The notes under the pieces were generated by a model that searched no databases, had not been told where the DNA came from, and saw nothing but the letters and a program-made list of their open reading frames with translations. From Rhodococcus jostii RHA1 (GTDB lineage Bacteria; Actinomycetota; Actinomycetes; Mycobacteriales; Mycobacteriaceae): a DNA stretch of 64,000 bases. The position numbers were made by a program, and so were the translations under genes. The stretch lies in the NCBI RefSeq assembly GCF_000014565.1, contig NC_008269.1, positions 186,001 through 250,000 of the forward strand, written 5' to 3'. Below, piece after piece: positions 1-9,529 of the stretch. The stretch's first letter is position 1, and every line of letters starts with the position of its first letter.

Positions 1-2
1 TG

Positions 3-338
3 GGGCAGCTCGCACCTCACCGCGACGCCGACATCCCCGACGACGTGTTACGGGTGCTGAAGAAATACCACTGGCCGGGCAACATCACCGAACTCGTGGA
101 CACGCTCAAGCACGCTCTGCGCGCCAAGCCGGCGGGGGTGATCACCGCAGTCGACCTGCCACCCGCACTCAGTTCGGCGCCTCGGCGAACGATGACGGCG
201 ATGGAGAGCGCCGAACGCGATGCCATCGTGGTGGCGCTCCGCGAATGCGGCGGCAACCGCGTGGCAGCCGCGAAATCACTGGGGATCGCCCGGTCGTCGC
301 TCTATCGAAAGATCGACACCTTCGGCATTCACCTGTGA
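3..338 (+). CDS. C-terminal end of a sigma-54-type (AcoR/Fis-like) transcriptional activator, 5' cut by window edge
   Basis: The frame is open from the first bases and ends at a TGA at 336-338. The visible 111 residues include a WPGNITEL stretch, which resembles the WPGN-[IV]-REL signature at the end of the sigma-54 interaction AAA+ domain. This is followed by a short linker and a Fis-type helix-turn-helix (CGGNRVAAAKSLGIARSSLY). Such proteins hydrolyse ATP to activate promoters; actinobacterial versions often lack the GAFTGA loop and may act without sigma-54. The sensory N-terminus lies outside the window, so the ligand is unknown. The family call is firm. Confidence 0.85.
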   Translation, partial: GQLAPHRDADIPDDVLRVLKKYHWPGNITELVDTLKHALRAKPAGVITAVDLPPALSSAPRRTMTAMESAERDAIVVALRECGGNRVAAAKSLGIARSSLYRKIDTFGIHL

Positions 339-585
339 CCTCCTCGGCGCAGGCTCATCGGTCCAGACATCCGATGTCTCGACGCCGGAAGTCGACGATC
401 ACGACCGAGGGTGTCGTGAATCTTCATAAACCTGTCCCGCTGGTTCTAGTTTCGCCGCACCGCCGGGCAGAGAGGCCGCACCGCCGGGCAGAGAGTGTGA
501 CAGCAGCGCTCAGCAGATCGCAGACCGCGACGGCAGGGCAGTACCGTGGATCACCTGATCCCGGGTGGGCAATGCGGCCCGCGGA
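339..585. other. Intergenic region, no gene seen
   Basis: Between the activator and the AraC-like relic I see no convincing coding frame. A short direct repeat is present around 461-494 (two copies of a CGCACCGCCGGGCAGAGAG-like unit). No clear promoter or hairpin is visible. Confidence 0.4.
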
Positions 586-830
586 ATGGAGAAGACGATG
601 ACAGCACGAGACGACGAATACCGGCTCCTGAACTGGCGGACCACGAAGCCGCAGGCGAGAGGGTGCAGCGGTGGGAGCAGATGCTGTCCACGACCCACCT
701 GCCGTGGTCGGTGACCGTTCCCGACGACACCTCGCGGCCGTTCGACGCCTACGTTCGGCGCTGCGCTGCCGATGCTTGTACCGAATCCCTATTGTGTAGT
801 GCACGCTCATCGGCGTTGGTTGCAGAGTGA
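586..830 (+). pseudogene. Fragment of an AraC-type regulator N-terminus, frameshifted
   Basis: A possible start at 586 or 598 reads MTARDDEYRLLNWRTT, then the frame changes near 650 and continues as VQRWEQMLSTTHLPWSV and RPFDAYVRRCAAD. That text is typical of the N-terminal ligand-binding part of actinobacterial AraC-like regulators (AraC_binding_2). The frame ends at 830 long before any helix-turn-helix domain. I read it as a relic. The alternative is a short unrelated peptide, but the family-like text argues against that. Confidence 0.45.
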
Positions 831-924
831 CTGGCCAGACCAGAGTCCCGGACTTCACGGCAGGTGCAGGCTCGTCGGGAAACTGCTGCCGTAGACGAAT
901 AGCTGTTGAGTGATGCTCAGCTGC

Positions 925-1896
925 CTACCGTGCGGTTTCGCCACCAAAGAACCTATGTGCCGGGACGGCGGTTGCCGTCGATGCTGTCGTGAGGAGCCCC
1001 CCGGTTGAGAAGTGGACGTTCCCGTTTTCCCGGGCGGTGTTGGTCCGTGCGCCGAGCGTTTTCAGGGCCTCTTCGACCGGGGCGTTGCCGAAAGCCTTCG
1101 CGATCCGCTGGTGGAGCGCGACGACTCTCTTGGTCTCCAGGAGGAATTCGTTGAGATCGCGCTCGACAGTCGCTCGCCAGTCTTCGAACTTCAGGCGTCG
1201 AGTCTCGTACTCGTTCCACTTGTCGGCGAAGTTTTCACCGTCACAGGCGGGGTTTTCCACCCAGTACCGCCCGCTGCGCTTTTCGATGTGCTCGGGCATT
1301 CGCTGTACTGCGCTCATGGTCGCGTCGACGAGGTCCGTTTCGCCCTCGTATCCCTTGCCGGCGAGGGTCGTGATGAGGCTGGACGGGGGGCGGTCGTCGA
1401 GGTCGTTGGCGAAGTAGATGTCTCTGTGTCGCTTGAGGATTTGTACGACGCGGTGGAGTGGGGTGCGTACGCGGTGATTGGGCACCGCGTCGACCGAGCC
1501 GTACGAACTGGCCAGTATGGCGCGTTCTTCCTCGAACTGCTTGGCGCACTGGGTGCGGAACCACTCGACGTAGGCCAGCGGGTTGGATTTCTGCCAGTTC
1601 CGTAGGTTGCGGTCCGTGAGCTCGATCGCGGTCGCCGATGGGGAATCGGCATCCGGAATGGCGGGAAGCACGTCCATGTGGAAGTTGTCGTAGTGCAGGC
1701 ACCAGGAGCGTCGGCCTTCGGAGACTTTGCCGGGGCTCTCGCACGCCTGACCGTCATGATCCTTGCGGTAGTCGTCAAGCAGTGCGCCTACCCTGTTTTT
1801 GAGTTCCTGCTGCGTGGTAGAGGTCTTTGCGACGTCGAGTTGGGACACGAGGTCCAGGTCGTACTCGTTTCGCTCTCCCACACACCCCAGGCAGCC
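925..1896 (-). pseudogene. CBASS-type CD-NTase (oligonucleotide cyclase) lacking its N-terminus
   Basis: On the minus strand the protein reads RNEYDLDLV (the DxD metal-binding pair), FHMDVLPA (third acidic residue), SNPLAYVEWF, TPLHRVVQILKRHRD and NPACDGENFADKW. These are hallmarks of bacterial cGAS/DncV-like nucleotidyltransferases that make the second messenger in CBASS anti-phage defence. The GS motif that should precede EYDLDLV is missing. Upstream of about 1896 the open frame runs on to 2301 but reads as low-complexity Gly/Arg/Val text unlike the family. No Cap effector or ancillary Cap2/Cap3 gene is adjacent. I conclude the gene lost its 5' end and is probably inactive. The family call rests on several motifs. 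Confidence 0.75.
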
Positions 1897-2108
1897 TCCA
1901 GGATCGACCACAACCGGCGCAACGACCACCCCGATAGGGAAGACCGACCCGGCGGCACCCGTCCCGGTCGACAACCGCAGGGAGCTACCGCCCCGACCCC
2001 GGGGTCGCAAACGAAAAGACGTGTTTGCAGCACCCCCGGACCCGGCACGGTCCTGACGCACCCAGCCGACGGGACGCCCACCACCTCCACACCCGCCCTT
2101 GCAGGCAC

Positions 2109-2143
2109 CCTGCAAACCTGCAAAACGACCCGCAACCTGCAAA
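2109..2143. repeat. Three copies of CCTGCAAA
   Basis: CCTGCAAA occurs at 2109-2116, 2117-2124 and 2136-2143, between the broken CD-NTase and the ligase operon. It could be binding sites or simple repeat DNA. No function can be assigned. Confidence 0.4.
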
Positions 2144-2338
2144 CGCCCCCCTTCGGACCTAGGAGTTCGTCGTAGATACTGCGGCGCGGGGCCGGCTTTT
2201 TCGCGCTGAGTGCGACGAGGTTCGCCGTGGTTGCGACGAACTATGGATGCCGGCGAGCCGCCAGGGCAGTAATGGCTGCTATCGCGACCACAGGTGCACA
2301 CCGGCGGGGCGGAGGCGTTCGGGGGTCTCGCCTTAATT

Positions 2339-2351
2339 GTGCACCGTGCAC
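2339..2351. promoter_or_regulatory. Perfect palindrome GTGCAC-C-GTGCAC upstream of the ligase operon
   Basis: The two 6-bp arms are exact inverted copies about 100 bp upstream of the ligase start. A further GTGCAC lies at 2446-2451, between the ribosome binding site and the ATG. Placement fits an operator for this operon, perhaps for the PucR-type regulator encoded at its end. That link is inference. Confidence 0.4.
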
Positions 2352-2451
2352 TACTGCTCCTATGAAGTTCGTCATCGCAGCCAATGTATTGCGCAGTAGC
2401 CCGCCGTAGTGTTCCAAGTCACATACATCCATCTACTGCACAGGAGTGCAC

Positions 2452-3909
2452 ATGGCACCGGCTTACCTCCCTTGGCTGCTGGCTGAGCCGTTCGGGTCTG
2501 CACCCGCGATCCGAGACGACCTCCGCGAGTTCTCATTCGAGCAACTCGACGCGAGGGTGGCCGCCGTTGCCGCCCAGTTCGCCGGACGAGATGTGGGTCG
2601 TGGCGACGTTGTGGCCGTGATGCTGCCCAACCGCAGCGAGCTTGTCGTCGCCATCTTTGCCGCCTGGCGCCTTGGCGCCGCCGTGACTCCGGTCAACCCA
2701 AATTTCACCGAACAGGAGGCCACCCATCAGATCGCCGATGCCGGCGCCACGCTGGTCGTGAACGCCGGTCCCGGCGCCCCCACCGGCGGCAAGCCAACAA
2801 TCGCCGTGGACGACCTCGCCGAACATTCCACCGGGGAGGTGCCTGCACCGGTCGTACTCGCAGACAGCGACATGGCCCTGGTGATCTACACGAGCGGCTC
2901 CACCGGCCGACCCAAGGGCGTCATGATCACACATGGCAACGCCGACGCCATGACGGCTTCGATCGTCGAGGTGATGGCGCTCACCACCAGTGACCACTGC
3001 CTTCTCATCCTCCCGCTGTTCCACGCAAATGCGCTCATGGTGAGCCTCCTCGCGTCCCTGCGCGTGGGCGCCCAACTGACCGTGGTGGGCAAGTTTTCTC
3101 CAGACACCTTCTTCCACGCCGTCGAGAAGCACCGCCCCTCCTACTTCTCGGGCGTCCCCACCATCTTCGCGCTCCTGGTGACCAAGGCCGCCGAACGCGA
3201 CACCGACCTGTCCTCGCTGCGCTTCGCCATCTGCGGCGCCGCCCCCGCCACCCGCGAACTGCTCCAGGCCTCCGAGGAGATGCTCGGAGCCCCGCTGCTG
3301 GAGGGCTACGGCCTCACCGAAGCCACCTGCGCGTCCGCCATCAACCCCCTCGTCGGCCTCCGCAAGATCGGCACGGTCGGCCCATCCCTTCCCGGTCAAA
3401 GCATCCGGGTGGTCGACGACGAGCTGCGCGACGTGCCCACCGGCGAGACCGGCGAGGTGCTGATCACCGGACCCGTCGTGATGGCCGGCTACCTCGGGAA
3501 CCCCGAGGCTACCGAGAAGACCATCGTCGACGGCTGGGTCCGCACCGGCGACGTGGGCGTGCTCGACTCCGACGGCTACCTGACCCTGGTGGACCGCATC
3601 AAGGACATGATCATCCGCGGGGGAGAGAACCTCTACCCCAAGGAGATCGAGAACGCGATCGGCAGTCTGCCCGGTGTGCTCGAAGTGGCCGTGATCGGCA
3701 GACCTGACGACGTGATGGGAGAAGTGCCTGTCGCGTTTGTGGTCCCGTACCCGGACGCCTCACTGACTCCCGAGACCGTGATCGAGCACTGTCGCAACCT
3801 GCTCACACGGGTCAAGGTGCCCGTCGCCGTGGACATCGTGACCGAACTCCCCAAGAACCCCGTGGGGAAGATCGACAAGCCCGGACTGCGCAAGGCGCTC
3901 GTCGGCTGA
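2452..3909 (+). CDS. AMP-forming acyl-CoA ligase (class I adenylate-forming enzyme)
   Basis: The enzyme should adenylate a carboxylic acid and transfer it to CoA. The 485-residue product has the P-loop YTSGSTGRPKG at about 146-156, the GYGLTEATC motif, GWVRTGDVG (ATP ribose contact), RIKDMIIRGGENLYPKEIE (hinge) and a C-terminal PKNPVGKID with the catalytic lysine. I chose ATG 2452 because AGGAG lies five bases upstream; a GTG at 2446 overlaps that site. It opens an operon with the DUF3556, FAD oxidoreductase and PucR genes. The substrate cannot be read from sequence; medium- or long-chain or aromatic acids are typical for such Rhodococcus enzymes. The gene is intact. Confidence 0.9.
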   Translation: MAPAYLPWLLAEPFGSAPAIRDDLREFSFEQLDARVAAVAAQFAGRDVGRGDVVAVMLPNRSELVVAIFAAWRLGAAVTPVNPNFTEQEATHQIADAGATLVVNAGPGAPTGGKPTIAVDDLAEHSTGEVPAPVVLADSDMALVIYTSGSTGRPKGVMITHGNADAMTASIVEVMALTTSDHCLLILPLFHANALMVSLLASLRVGAQLTVVGKFSPDTFFHAVEKHRPSYFSGVPTIFALLVTKAAERDTDLSSLRFAICGAAPATRELLQASEEMLGAPLLEGYGLTEATCASAINPLVGLRKIGTVGPSLPGQSIRVVDDELRDVPTGETGEVLITGPVVMAGYLGNPEATEKTIVDGWVRTGDVGVLDSDGYLTLVDRIKDMIIRGGENLYPKEIENAIGSLPGVLEVAVIGRPDDVMGEVPVAFVVPYPDASLTPETVIEHCRNLLTRVKVPVAVDIVTELPKNPVGKIDKPGLRKALVG

Positions 3910-4055
3910 CCTCGCGCGAGGGCGAGGCCACTCCGTCGTCGTACGACCTCCCCGTGTCCCTTCCGTCCCTTCTTTTCTCATATCGACAGTCGACGATCGT
4001 CGATTTTCGTTTCTTCGTGCCCAAACGCACCACTCAACTCGCCCCAGGAGGAGTC

Positions 4056-5921
4056 ATGGGTTTTCGCCAAGCCGACGTTCCCGACGTGGACCCGGCAGAA
4101 TTCGAAAAGATACCGACCATGGAGCGGATGAAGCTGCTCTGCCTGCACTGGGTGGACTATGGCTTCGGCGCCCCCAAGATCATGCACTCGTTGTACCTGG
4201 TCAAGGGCCTGTTCTTCATCATCGCCGGCTGGCTTCTCATCGGCCTCACCACTCCCGGCTTGCCGCTGCTCGACCTGGGCGCCTGGTGGGGCGAGATGAT
4301 CGTCCTACAGAAGTCCATGCTGTGGGTGGTGCTCTGGTCTGCCACCGGCTTCAACGAATCGTGGGGCCCGCTGGCGTTCAAGTTCACACCCAACACTGCC
4401 GGGTACCGCTACTGGATCCGCACCGGTACCCTGCGGCTCCCGCCCTGGCCCGGCAAGATCCCGCTGACCGGCGGTGACGAGCGCAAGGCCATCGACGTGT
4501 GGCTGTACCTCGGGATGCTCGCCTCCCTCGTCGCGGGCCTGGTGTTGCCCGGCCAGCAGACCGCCGCCGCCTACAGTGAGCCCGGCCTCCTGCCGATGTG
4601 GCCCTTCATCGCCTTTATCGCCTTTCAGCTGGTCATGGGACTGCGGGACAAGGTCGCCTTCCTGGCCTCCCGCCCCGAGCAGTACTCCGTGATGCTGCTC
4701 GCCTTTGGTGTCCTGACCAACTACGCCGCCGGGCACGTGGACATGATCGTGGTAGCCAAGATCGCGATCTTCGCCGTCTGGTGGGGCGCGTTCCTGTCCA
4801 AGATCGGGCATCACTTCACGCCCACCGTGCAGACTATGCTCACCAATTCGCCGATCAACAAGTCCAAGACCCTGCGACGCGCGCTCTACCGCAACGTGCC
4901 CGAGGACCTGCTGCCCTCCCGTCTCGCCTGGTTCTGCGCACACGTCCTCGGCACGGTCGTCGAGTTCCTGGTGCCGATAGTCCTGCTCTTCACCACCAAC
5001 TGGGTGGTGGCAGTGCTCGCCGCAGCGTTCATGACGTGCTTCCACGCCTTCATCTACTCGATGTTCGCCGTGGCCATGCCGCAGGAATGGAACCTCTACT
5101 TCGGCTTCCTCTCCCCGTTCGTGTTCCTCGGCTTCTTCGCCGGCGACGGCTACGCCGTGTGGGACGCGAGCAATCCCTGGATCGTGGTGGCGGCCGCGGT
5201 CTTGACCCTCACCCTGCCGATCGTAGGCAACTTCCGACCCGACCTGATCTCGTTCCTGCTGTCCATGCGTCAGTACGCCGGCAACTGGTCGTCCGCCACC
5301 ATGGCGTTCCGGAACAACGGCTGCGAGGCCAAGCTGGACAGCCCCGACTTCATCACCGAGATCACCTCGCACAAGCACCAGCTGTCCAGCCTGTTCGGGC
5401 CTGAAGCCGCCGAGATCTTCCTCCAGAAGACCGCCGCCTTCCGGCTCTTGAATTCTCAAGGACGGGGCCATATGTCGCTGATGATGGATCACCTCGACGA
5501 CCTGGACAATTACCGGTTTCGCGAGGGCGAGATGATGTGCACGTTCTTCGTGGGCTGGCAGTTCGGCGACGGGCACCTGTTCAACCCCTTCACCATCGCC
5601 GCCATCCAGAAGCGGTGCCACTTCGAGCCCGGCGAGTTCATCACCGTCTGGACCGAGTCGCAGCCACTGCACAAGAAAACCCTCGAGTACAAGGTGATCG
5701 ACGCGGCGCTCGGTGTGGTCGAGACCGGCTACTACGTGGTGAAGGACGCGCTCGCAGAGCAGCCGTGGCTGCCCAACGGGCCGATCAACTACACCGTCAC
5801 CTGGCGCGATCCCGACTATGTTCCCGCAGGGGCCAGTCCCGACTATGTTCCCGCAGGGGCCAGTCCCGACTATGTTCCCGCAGGGGCCAGTAGGGATCCC
5901 ATACCAGAGGTGGCAGGCTGA
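4056..5921 (+). CDS. DUF3556 multi-pass membrane protein
   Basis: ATG 4056 follows a strong AGGAGG; an in-frame start at 3954 would add a poor 34-residue leader. The 621-residue product starts MGFRQADVPDVDP and carries many hydrophobic segments between about 40 and 440, as in the DUF3556 family of mycolic-acid bacteria. The soluble C-terminal part contains MMDHLDDLDNYRFREGEM. The family has no established function; position between an acyl-CoA ligase and an FAD oxidoreductase suggests lipid or acyl metabolism (inference). The tail carries PDYVPAGAS three times (residues 586-612), encoded by a 27-bp tandem repeat that probably arose by slippage. Four bases separate its stop from the next start. 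Confidence 0.85.
   Translation: MGFRQADVPDVDPAEFEKIPTMERMKLLCLHWVDYGFGAPKIMHSLYLVKGLFFIIAGWLLIGLTTPGLPLLDLGAWWGEMIVLQKSMLWVVLWSATGFNESWGPLAFKFTPNTAGYRYWIRTGTLRLPPWPGKIPLTGGDERKAIDVWLYLGMLASLVAGLVLPGQQTAAAYSEPGLLPMWPFIAFIAFQLVMGLRDKVAFLASRPEQYSVMLLAFGVLTNYAAGHVDMIVVAKIAIFAVWWGAFLSKIGHHFTPTVQTMLTNSPINKSKTLRRALYRNVPEDLLPSRLAWFCAHVLGTVVEFLVPIVLLFTTNWVVAVLAAAFMTCFHAFIYSMFAVAMPQEWNLYFGFLSPFVFLGFFAGDGYAVWDASNPWIVVAAAVLTLTLPIVGNFRPDLISFLLSMRQYAGNWSSATMAFRNNGCEAKLDSPDFITEITSHKHQLSSLFGPEAAEIFLQKTAAFRLLNSQGRGHMSLMMDHLDDLDNYRFREGEMMCTFFVGWQFGDGHLFNPFTIAAIQKRCHFEPGEFITVWTESQPLHKKTLEYKVIDAALGVVETGYYVVKDALAEQPWLPNGPINYTVTWRDPDYVPAGASPDYVPAGASPDYVPAGASRDPIPEVAG
5811..5891. repeat. Exact 27-bp tandem repeat, three units, inside a coding region
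   Basis: Units at 5811-5837, 5838-5864 and 5865-5891 are identical and keep the reading frame, adding PDYVPAGAS per unit to the end of the DUF3556 protein. Copy number may vary between strains without breaking the gene. Confidence 0.95.
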
Positions 5922-5925
5922 ACTG

Positions 5926-7341
5926 ATGACCACCGCCGTCGTCGTCGGTAGCGGGCCCAACGGCCTAGCCGCCGCCCTGACACTCGCCGCCGAGGGAGTG
6001 GACGTGACCGTTCTGGAAGCGTCCGACTCCCCCGGCGGCGGCACCCGGTCCGGCGAGGTGACGTTGCCCGGACTCCTCCACGACCACTGCTCCGGCTTCC
6101 ACCCGCTCGCGTTGGATACCGGATTCAGCCGACAGTTCGACCTCGCCGCGCACGGTCTCGAGTGGCTGTGGCCCGAGGTCCAGTACGCGCACCCGCTCCA
6201 CGGCGGGCGGGGGGCCGCGGTGGTGCGGTCCGTCGAAGAGACCGCCGCGGGGCTCGGCGGTGACGGTTCCTCGTACCGCCGGATGTTCGGCCCCCTCTCC
6301 GCGCATTTCCACGACATCGTGGGCGAATTCCTCCAACCGATGGTGCACGTGCCCCGCCACCCCTTCGCCCTGGGCTGGTTCGGTGTGCATGCAGCGTTGC
6401 CGGCCACCGTGCTCGCGCGGCGCTGGCGGACCGATGGGGCGCGGGCCCTGTTCGGCGGGGTGGCAGCGCACGCGTTTCGGCCGTTCGGTTCGGTGATGTC
6501 GTCGGCGATCGGCGTGGCGCTGGGGACCGCGGCGCACCGCTACGGTTGGCCGGTCGCGCGCGGGGGCTCGGCTGCGATCTCGCGGGCGATGGTCTCGGCG
6601 CTCGAGTCGTACGGCGGACGGGTGGAGACCGGAGCCCTGGTGCGCGACCACCGCGAGCTGGGCCGGCCCGACATCCTCATGCTCAACACCGCGCCCGCCG
6701 CAGCTGCATCGGTGTTGGGCTCTGCGCAGCCCCCGCGGATCGCCCGCGCCTACAGCCGGTTCCGGCACGGGCCCGGCGCGTTCCAGGTGTCGTATGCCGT
6801 CGAGGGCGGCATCCCATGGGAGTACGAACCCTCCCGGCGTGCGGGGACCGTGCACGTGGGCGGGAACTTCGAAGAGATCGCCGCCGCCGAACGCGACGTG
6901 GTGCGCGGCGTGATGCCCGATCGGCCATTCGTGTTGGTGGGGCAGCAGTCCGTCGCGGACACTGGGCGTGCATCGGACGGGGTGCATCCCGTCGACGTCT
7001 ACGCCCACGTGCCGTCGGGTTGGAGCGGCGACGCCACCGAGATCATCACCGCGCAGATCGAGCGGTACGCTCCGGGCTTCCGAGCGCGGATCCTGTCGAC
7101 GCGTTCGCGGTCGGTGGCGCAGATCGAGCAAGCCAATCCCAACTACGTGGGCGGCGACATTATCACCGGTGCGAATACGGCCCGGCAGTTGGTGTTCCGT
7201 CCGCGCGTGACTCTGCAGCCGTATGCCACCGGCGTCCCCGGCGCCTACCTCTGCTCGGCCGCCGCCCCACCCGGAGCAGGCGCGCACGGCATGGCCGGCT
7301 GGAACGCCGCCCGCGCCGCGCTGGCAGACCTGGCGCGATGA
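5926..7341 (+). CDS. FAD-dependent oxidoreductase of the phytoene-desaturase-like amine oxidase superfamily
   Basis: The 471-residue protein opens with a dinucleotide-binding fold, VVGSGPNGLAAAL, followed by TVLEASDSPGGGTRSGE, typical of CrtI-like NAD(P)/FAD oxidoreductases. The C-terminal GANTARQLVFRP and CSAAAPPGAGAHGMAGWNAA match the FAD-closing end of the family. ATG 5926 lies four bases after the DUF3556 stop; an upstream in-frame ATG inside the tandem repeat (5818) is unlikely. It probably oxidises a lipid or isoprenoid-like substrate, but nothing here defines which. It overlaps the next gene by ATGA, so the two are likely translationally coupled. Confidence 0.85.
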   Translation: MTTAVVVGSGPNGLAAALTLAAEGVDVTVLEASDSPGGGTRSGEVTLPGLLHDHCSGFHPLALDTGFSRQFDLAAHGLEWLWPEVQYAHPLHGGRGAAVVRSVEETAAGLGGDGSSYRRMFGPLSAHFHDIVGEFLQPMVHVPRHPFALGWFGVHAALPATVLARRWRTDGARALFGGVAAHAFRPFGSVMSSAIGVALGTAAHRYGWPVARGGSAAISRAMVSALESYGGRVETGALVRDHRELGRPDILMLNTAPAAAASVLGSAQPPRIARAYSRFRHGPGAFQVSYAVEGGIPWEYEPSRRAGTVHVGGNFEEIAAAERDVVRGVMPDRPFVLVGQQSVADTGRASDGVHPVDVYAHVPSGWSGDATEIITAQIERYAPGFRARILSTRSRSVAQIEQANPNYVGGDIITGANTARQLVFRPRVTLQPYATGVPGAYLCSAAAPPGAGAHGMAGWNAARAALADLAR

Positions 7342-8672
7342 CTGAGTCTTGGAGCCTTCCAGGCAAGCTCAGCGTGGATCCGCAGAATCTCGAGCGGCTC
7401 CGTGAACTCACCAGGAAGATCGGGGAGCGCCTCCAGCGAGAGACCGATGCGATCAGTCACGGGATGACCGCCGAGATCGCGGCTGCGGTCGGTGAGCTCG
7501 ACGACCGGGCGATGCGTGACGCTCTCCACTCCAGCGTCACGGACAATGTCGAGGTCATGATCGATCAGCTTGCGCACTCCAAAGAGGTGTCCGACCTGCC
7601 TTCGTTGCCGCATGCGCACCGGTACGCCGAGGAGCTCGCGCGGCAGGACGTTCCCGAGTCTTCATTGCGTCGTGCCTATCACGTGGGATCCCACTACTTG
7701 CTGGCTCGCATCTTCGACCAGGTGCAGGAGATTGACTGTCCGCCTCACGAGCAGCCGCCGCTCTACCGTCACCTGGCGGGCTGGCTGTACCAATACATCG
7801 ACGCGATCACGCGCCAGGTGATTGCCACATATCAGGAGGAGCAGCGGTCCTCCCACGAGCGGGCTGCGCGCACCACTTTCACCTGGGTCAATCGTGTCCT
7901 CGAGGCCGAGGACGTGTCCCCTAGAGAGTTCTCCGCTGCCACCAAATACCGGCTCGACCAGGTACACGTGGCATGCCGAGTGTGGGTCGACGATCGCGCC
8001 GACCAGCCCGCGCATACCCCCGCGCTCGCCCCTCTCATCGACCAGGTCCGCGCGATGCTTGGAGGTCGCGACGATCCACTCGTGGTAGTGACCGGTCGGC
8101 GCGAGGCGGACGTGTGGTTTGGTGGCGTGCACCGCGTCGACACCCGTGCTTTTGACTCGGTGGTAGCTTCTGCAGGTGGGTCCCGCCTCGCATTCGGTTC
8201 ACCTGGGTTCGGACCGGCCGGATTCCGCGCAAGCCGGTCCCAGGCGCACCAGGCGTCGCGGATCGCGCACGTCGCAAGTGACCCGACCGCGCGCGTGACC
8301 TCCTATGCGGACGAGGGGATCCCGGTGATCTCCCGACTCATCGACGACCTCCCCGCCACCCGCGCCTGGGTTCACGATGTGCTGGGGGAGTTGGCGGTCG
8401 ACTCCGACGCCGCCGCTCGTCAGCGTGACACCGTACGCGTGTTCCTCGAGTCCGCGTTCAGCTACTCAGCGACGGCGTCGCAGCTCATGCTCCACCGCAA
8501 CTCGATCCGCTACCGGCTGGAGAAAGCCTCGCTGCAACTGGGCCGCGGCGTCGCCGACAAGCCACTCGACACGCAACTCGCGCTGGCCCTGTGCCGCGTC
8601 CTCGGCTCAGTCGTACTCGTGCCCGAGAGCGGGCCCGGGACAGCCGGCGCATCATCTCCCGCGCGGGAATGA
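7338..8672 (+). CDS. PucR/CdaR-family transcriptional regulator
   Basis: The 444-residue protein has an N-terminal RsbRD-like helical region (LQRETDAISHGM...), a middle GGDEF-like/CdaR domain and a C-terminal PucR helix-turn-helix (FLESAFSYSATASQLMLHRNSIRYRLEKA). It starts at ATG 7338, overlapping the oxidoreductase stop (ATGA). As the last gene of the operon it most likely controls it, perhaps through the palindrome at 2339-2351 (inference). The 3' end abuts the IS1380 remnant, but the C-terminus looks complete. Confidence 0.85.
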   Translation: MTESWSLPGKLSVDPQNLERLRELTRKIGERLQRETDAISHGMTAEIAAAVGELDDRAMRDALHSSVTDNVEVMIDQLAHSKEVSDLPSLPHAHRYAEELARQDVPESSLRRAYHVGSHYLLARIFDQVQEIDCPPHEQPPLYRHLAGWLYQYIDAITRQVIATYQEEQRSSHERAARTTFTWVNRVLEAEDVSPREFSAATKYRLDQVHVACRVWVDDRADQPAHTPALAPLIDQVRAMLGGRDDPLVVVTGRREADVWFGGVHRVDTRAFDSVVASAGGSRLAFGSPGFGPAGFRASRSQAHQASRIAHVASDPTARVTSYADEGIPVISRLIDDLPATRAWVHDVLGELAVDSDAAARQRDTVRVFLESAFSYSATASQLMLHRNSIRYRLEKASLQLGRGVADKPLDTQLALALCRVLGSVVLVPESGPGTAGASSPARE

Positions 8673-8684
8673 GAGCCACCGGCT

Positions 8685-9529
8685 ATAGCGTTTCGGGTTG
8701 GGTGTTTCGGGCGTGGATTCGGTGCTCGGCAACGCGTGGTCGCCCGACGCGGTCGGGTGGTCGTCGGGGTCCAGGGCCGCGAAGGTTGATTTCCTTTCGT
8801 CTCGATCGTCGGATTGGTGCTGGTCAGTGGGGGTCGGGGATTGCGTTGAGACGGGCCAATGCGGATCAGCAAGTCGATCCAGGGTGCGTGGGCGGACAGC
8901 CGCAGGTGCACTTTTCGTGCGTGGCGGGCGATGCGGCCGGCGGTCGCGAACAGGCGTAGTCGTAGCCGTTTTGGCTCCCACCGACTGGCTTGGTCGTCGG
9001 TGAGCGCGAGCATCTGCATCCATGCAGTGACCTCGACGGCGAGGGCGACGAGGGCGAGCCAGATCCGATTCTGATCGAAACCGTGCAGCGGAAGGTTCTC
9101 GAGGCCGGTGTCTTTCAGGATGCGGATCCGGTCTTCGCAGCGTGCCCGGCGCCGGTGCCGCAGTTCCAGATCGGGCAATTGTCCACCTTCGGTGTTGGTG
9201 ACGAACGCGGTCAACCGCAGCCCGTCACGGTCGGTGAAGCGCAGTTGTGCACCGGGGTGTGGGCGTTCTTTGCGGACCGTGACTCGCATCCCGTCGGGCC
9301 AGCCCGGCAGCTCGAGCAGACTGGTTACCTCCGTCACCCAGGCGCCGTCGCGGGGTTGCCCGTCGGCGTTGTAGGCGGGGATCCAAGCGTGTTCGGAAAG
9401 GGCGTCGATGGCGGTGACGATGGTGTCGGTGAGACCGAATCCGATCGAGTACGACAACTTCTGTGTGGTCAGGTAGTCGATGAGGGCATGGGTGCCGCCG
9501 GCCGCGTCGGTTCGGATCAGTACCATTCA
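8685..9529 (-). mobile_element. IS1380-family transposase fragment, N-terminal part missing
   Basis: The minus-strand frame reads VLIRTDAAGGTHALIDYLT, WLPAYN-like text, GQLPDLELRHRRRARCEDRIR and WMQMLALTDDQASRWEPKRLRLRLFATAGRIARHARK, matching the catalytic and C-terminal parts of IS1380-type DDE transposases. It begins abruptly near 9526, so more than half of the usual protein is absent. The open frame runs past the element into the antisense of the PucR gene (to 8510) because the normal stop is lost. It cannot move by itself. Confidence 0.75.

Noticed and set aside
2096..2160. CCTGCAAA repeats as iterons of a plasmid origin
   Set aside because: Only three short copies, no Rep gene, and no AT-rich segment beside them.
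1897..2301. N-terminal 135 residues of the CD-NTase open frame as a new domain
   Set aside because: The text is low-complexity Gly/Arg/Val with no family features; more likely chance open frame in GC-rich DNA. Kept only as a finding to test.
5811..5891. 27-bp repeats considered as a CRISPR array
   Set aside because: Units are directly joined with no spacers and lie inside a coding frame.
4305..6407. A 700-codon minus-strand open frame
   Set aside because: It is antisense to the DUF3556 and FAD oxidoreductase genes, both of which have clear family motifs and ribosome binding sites.
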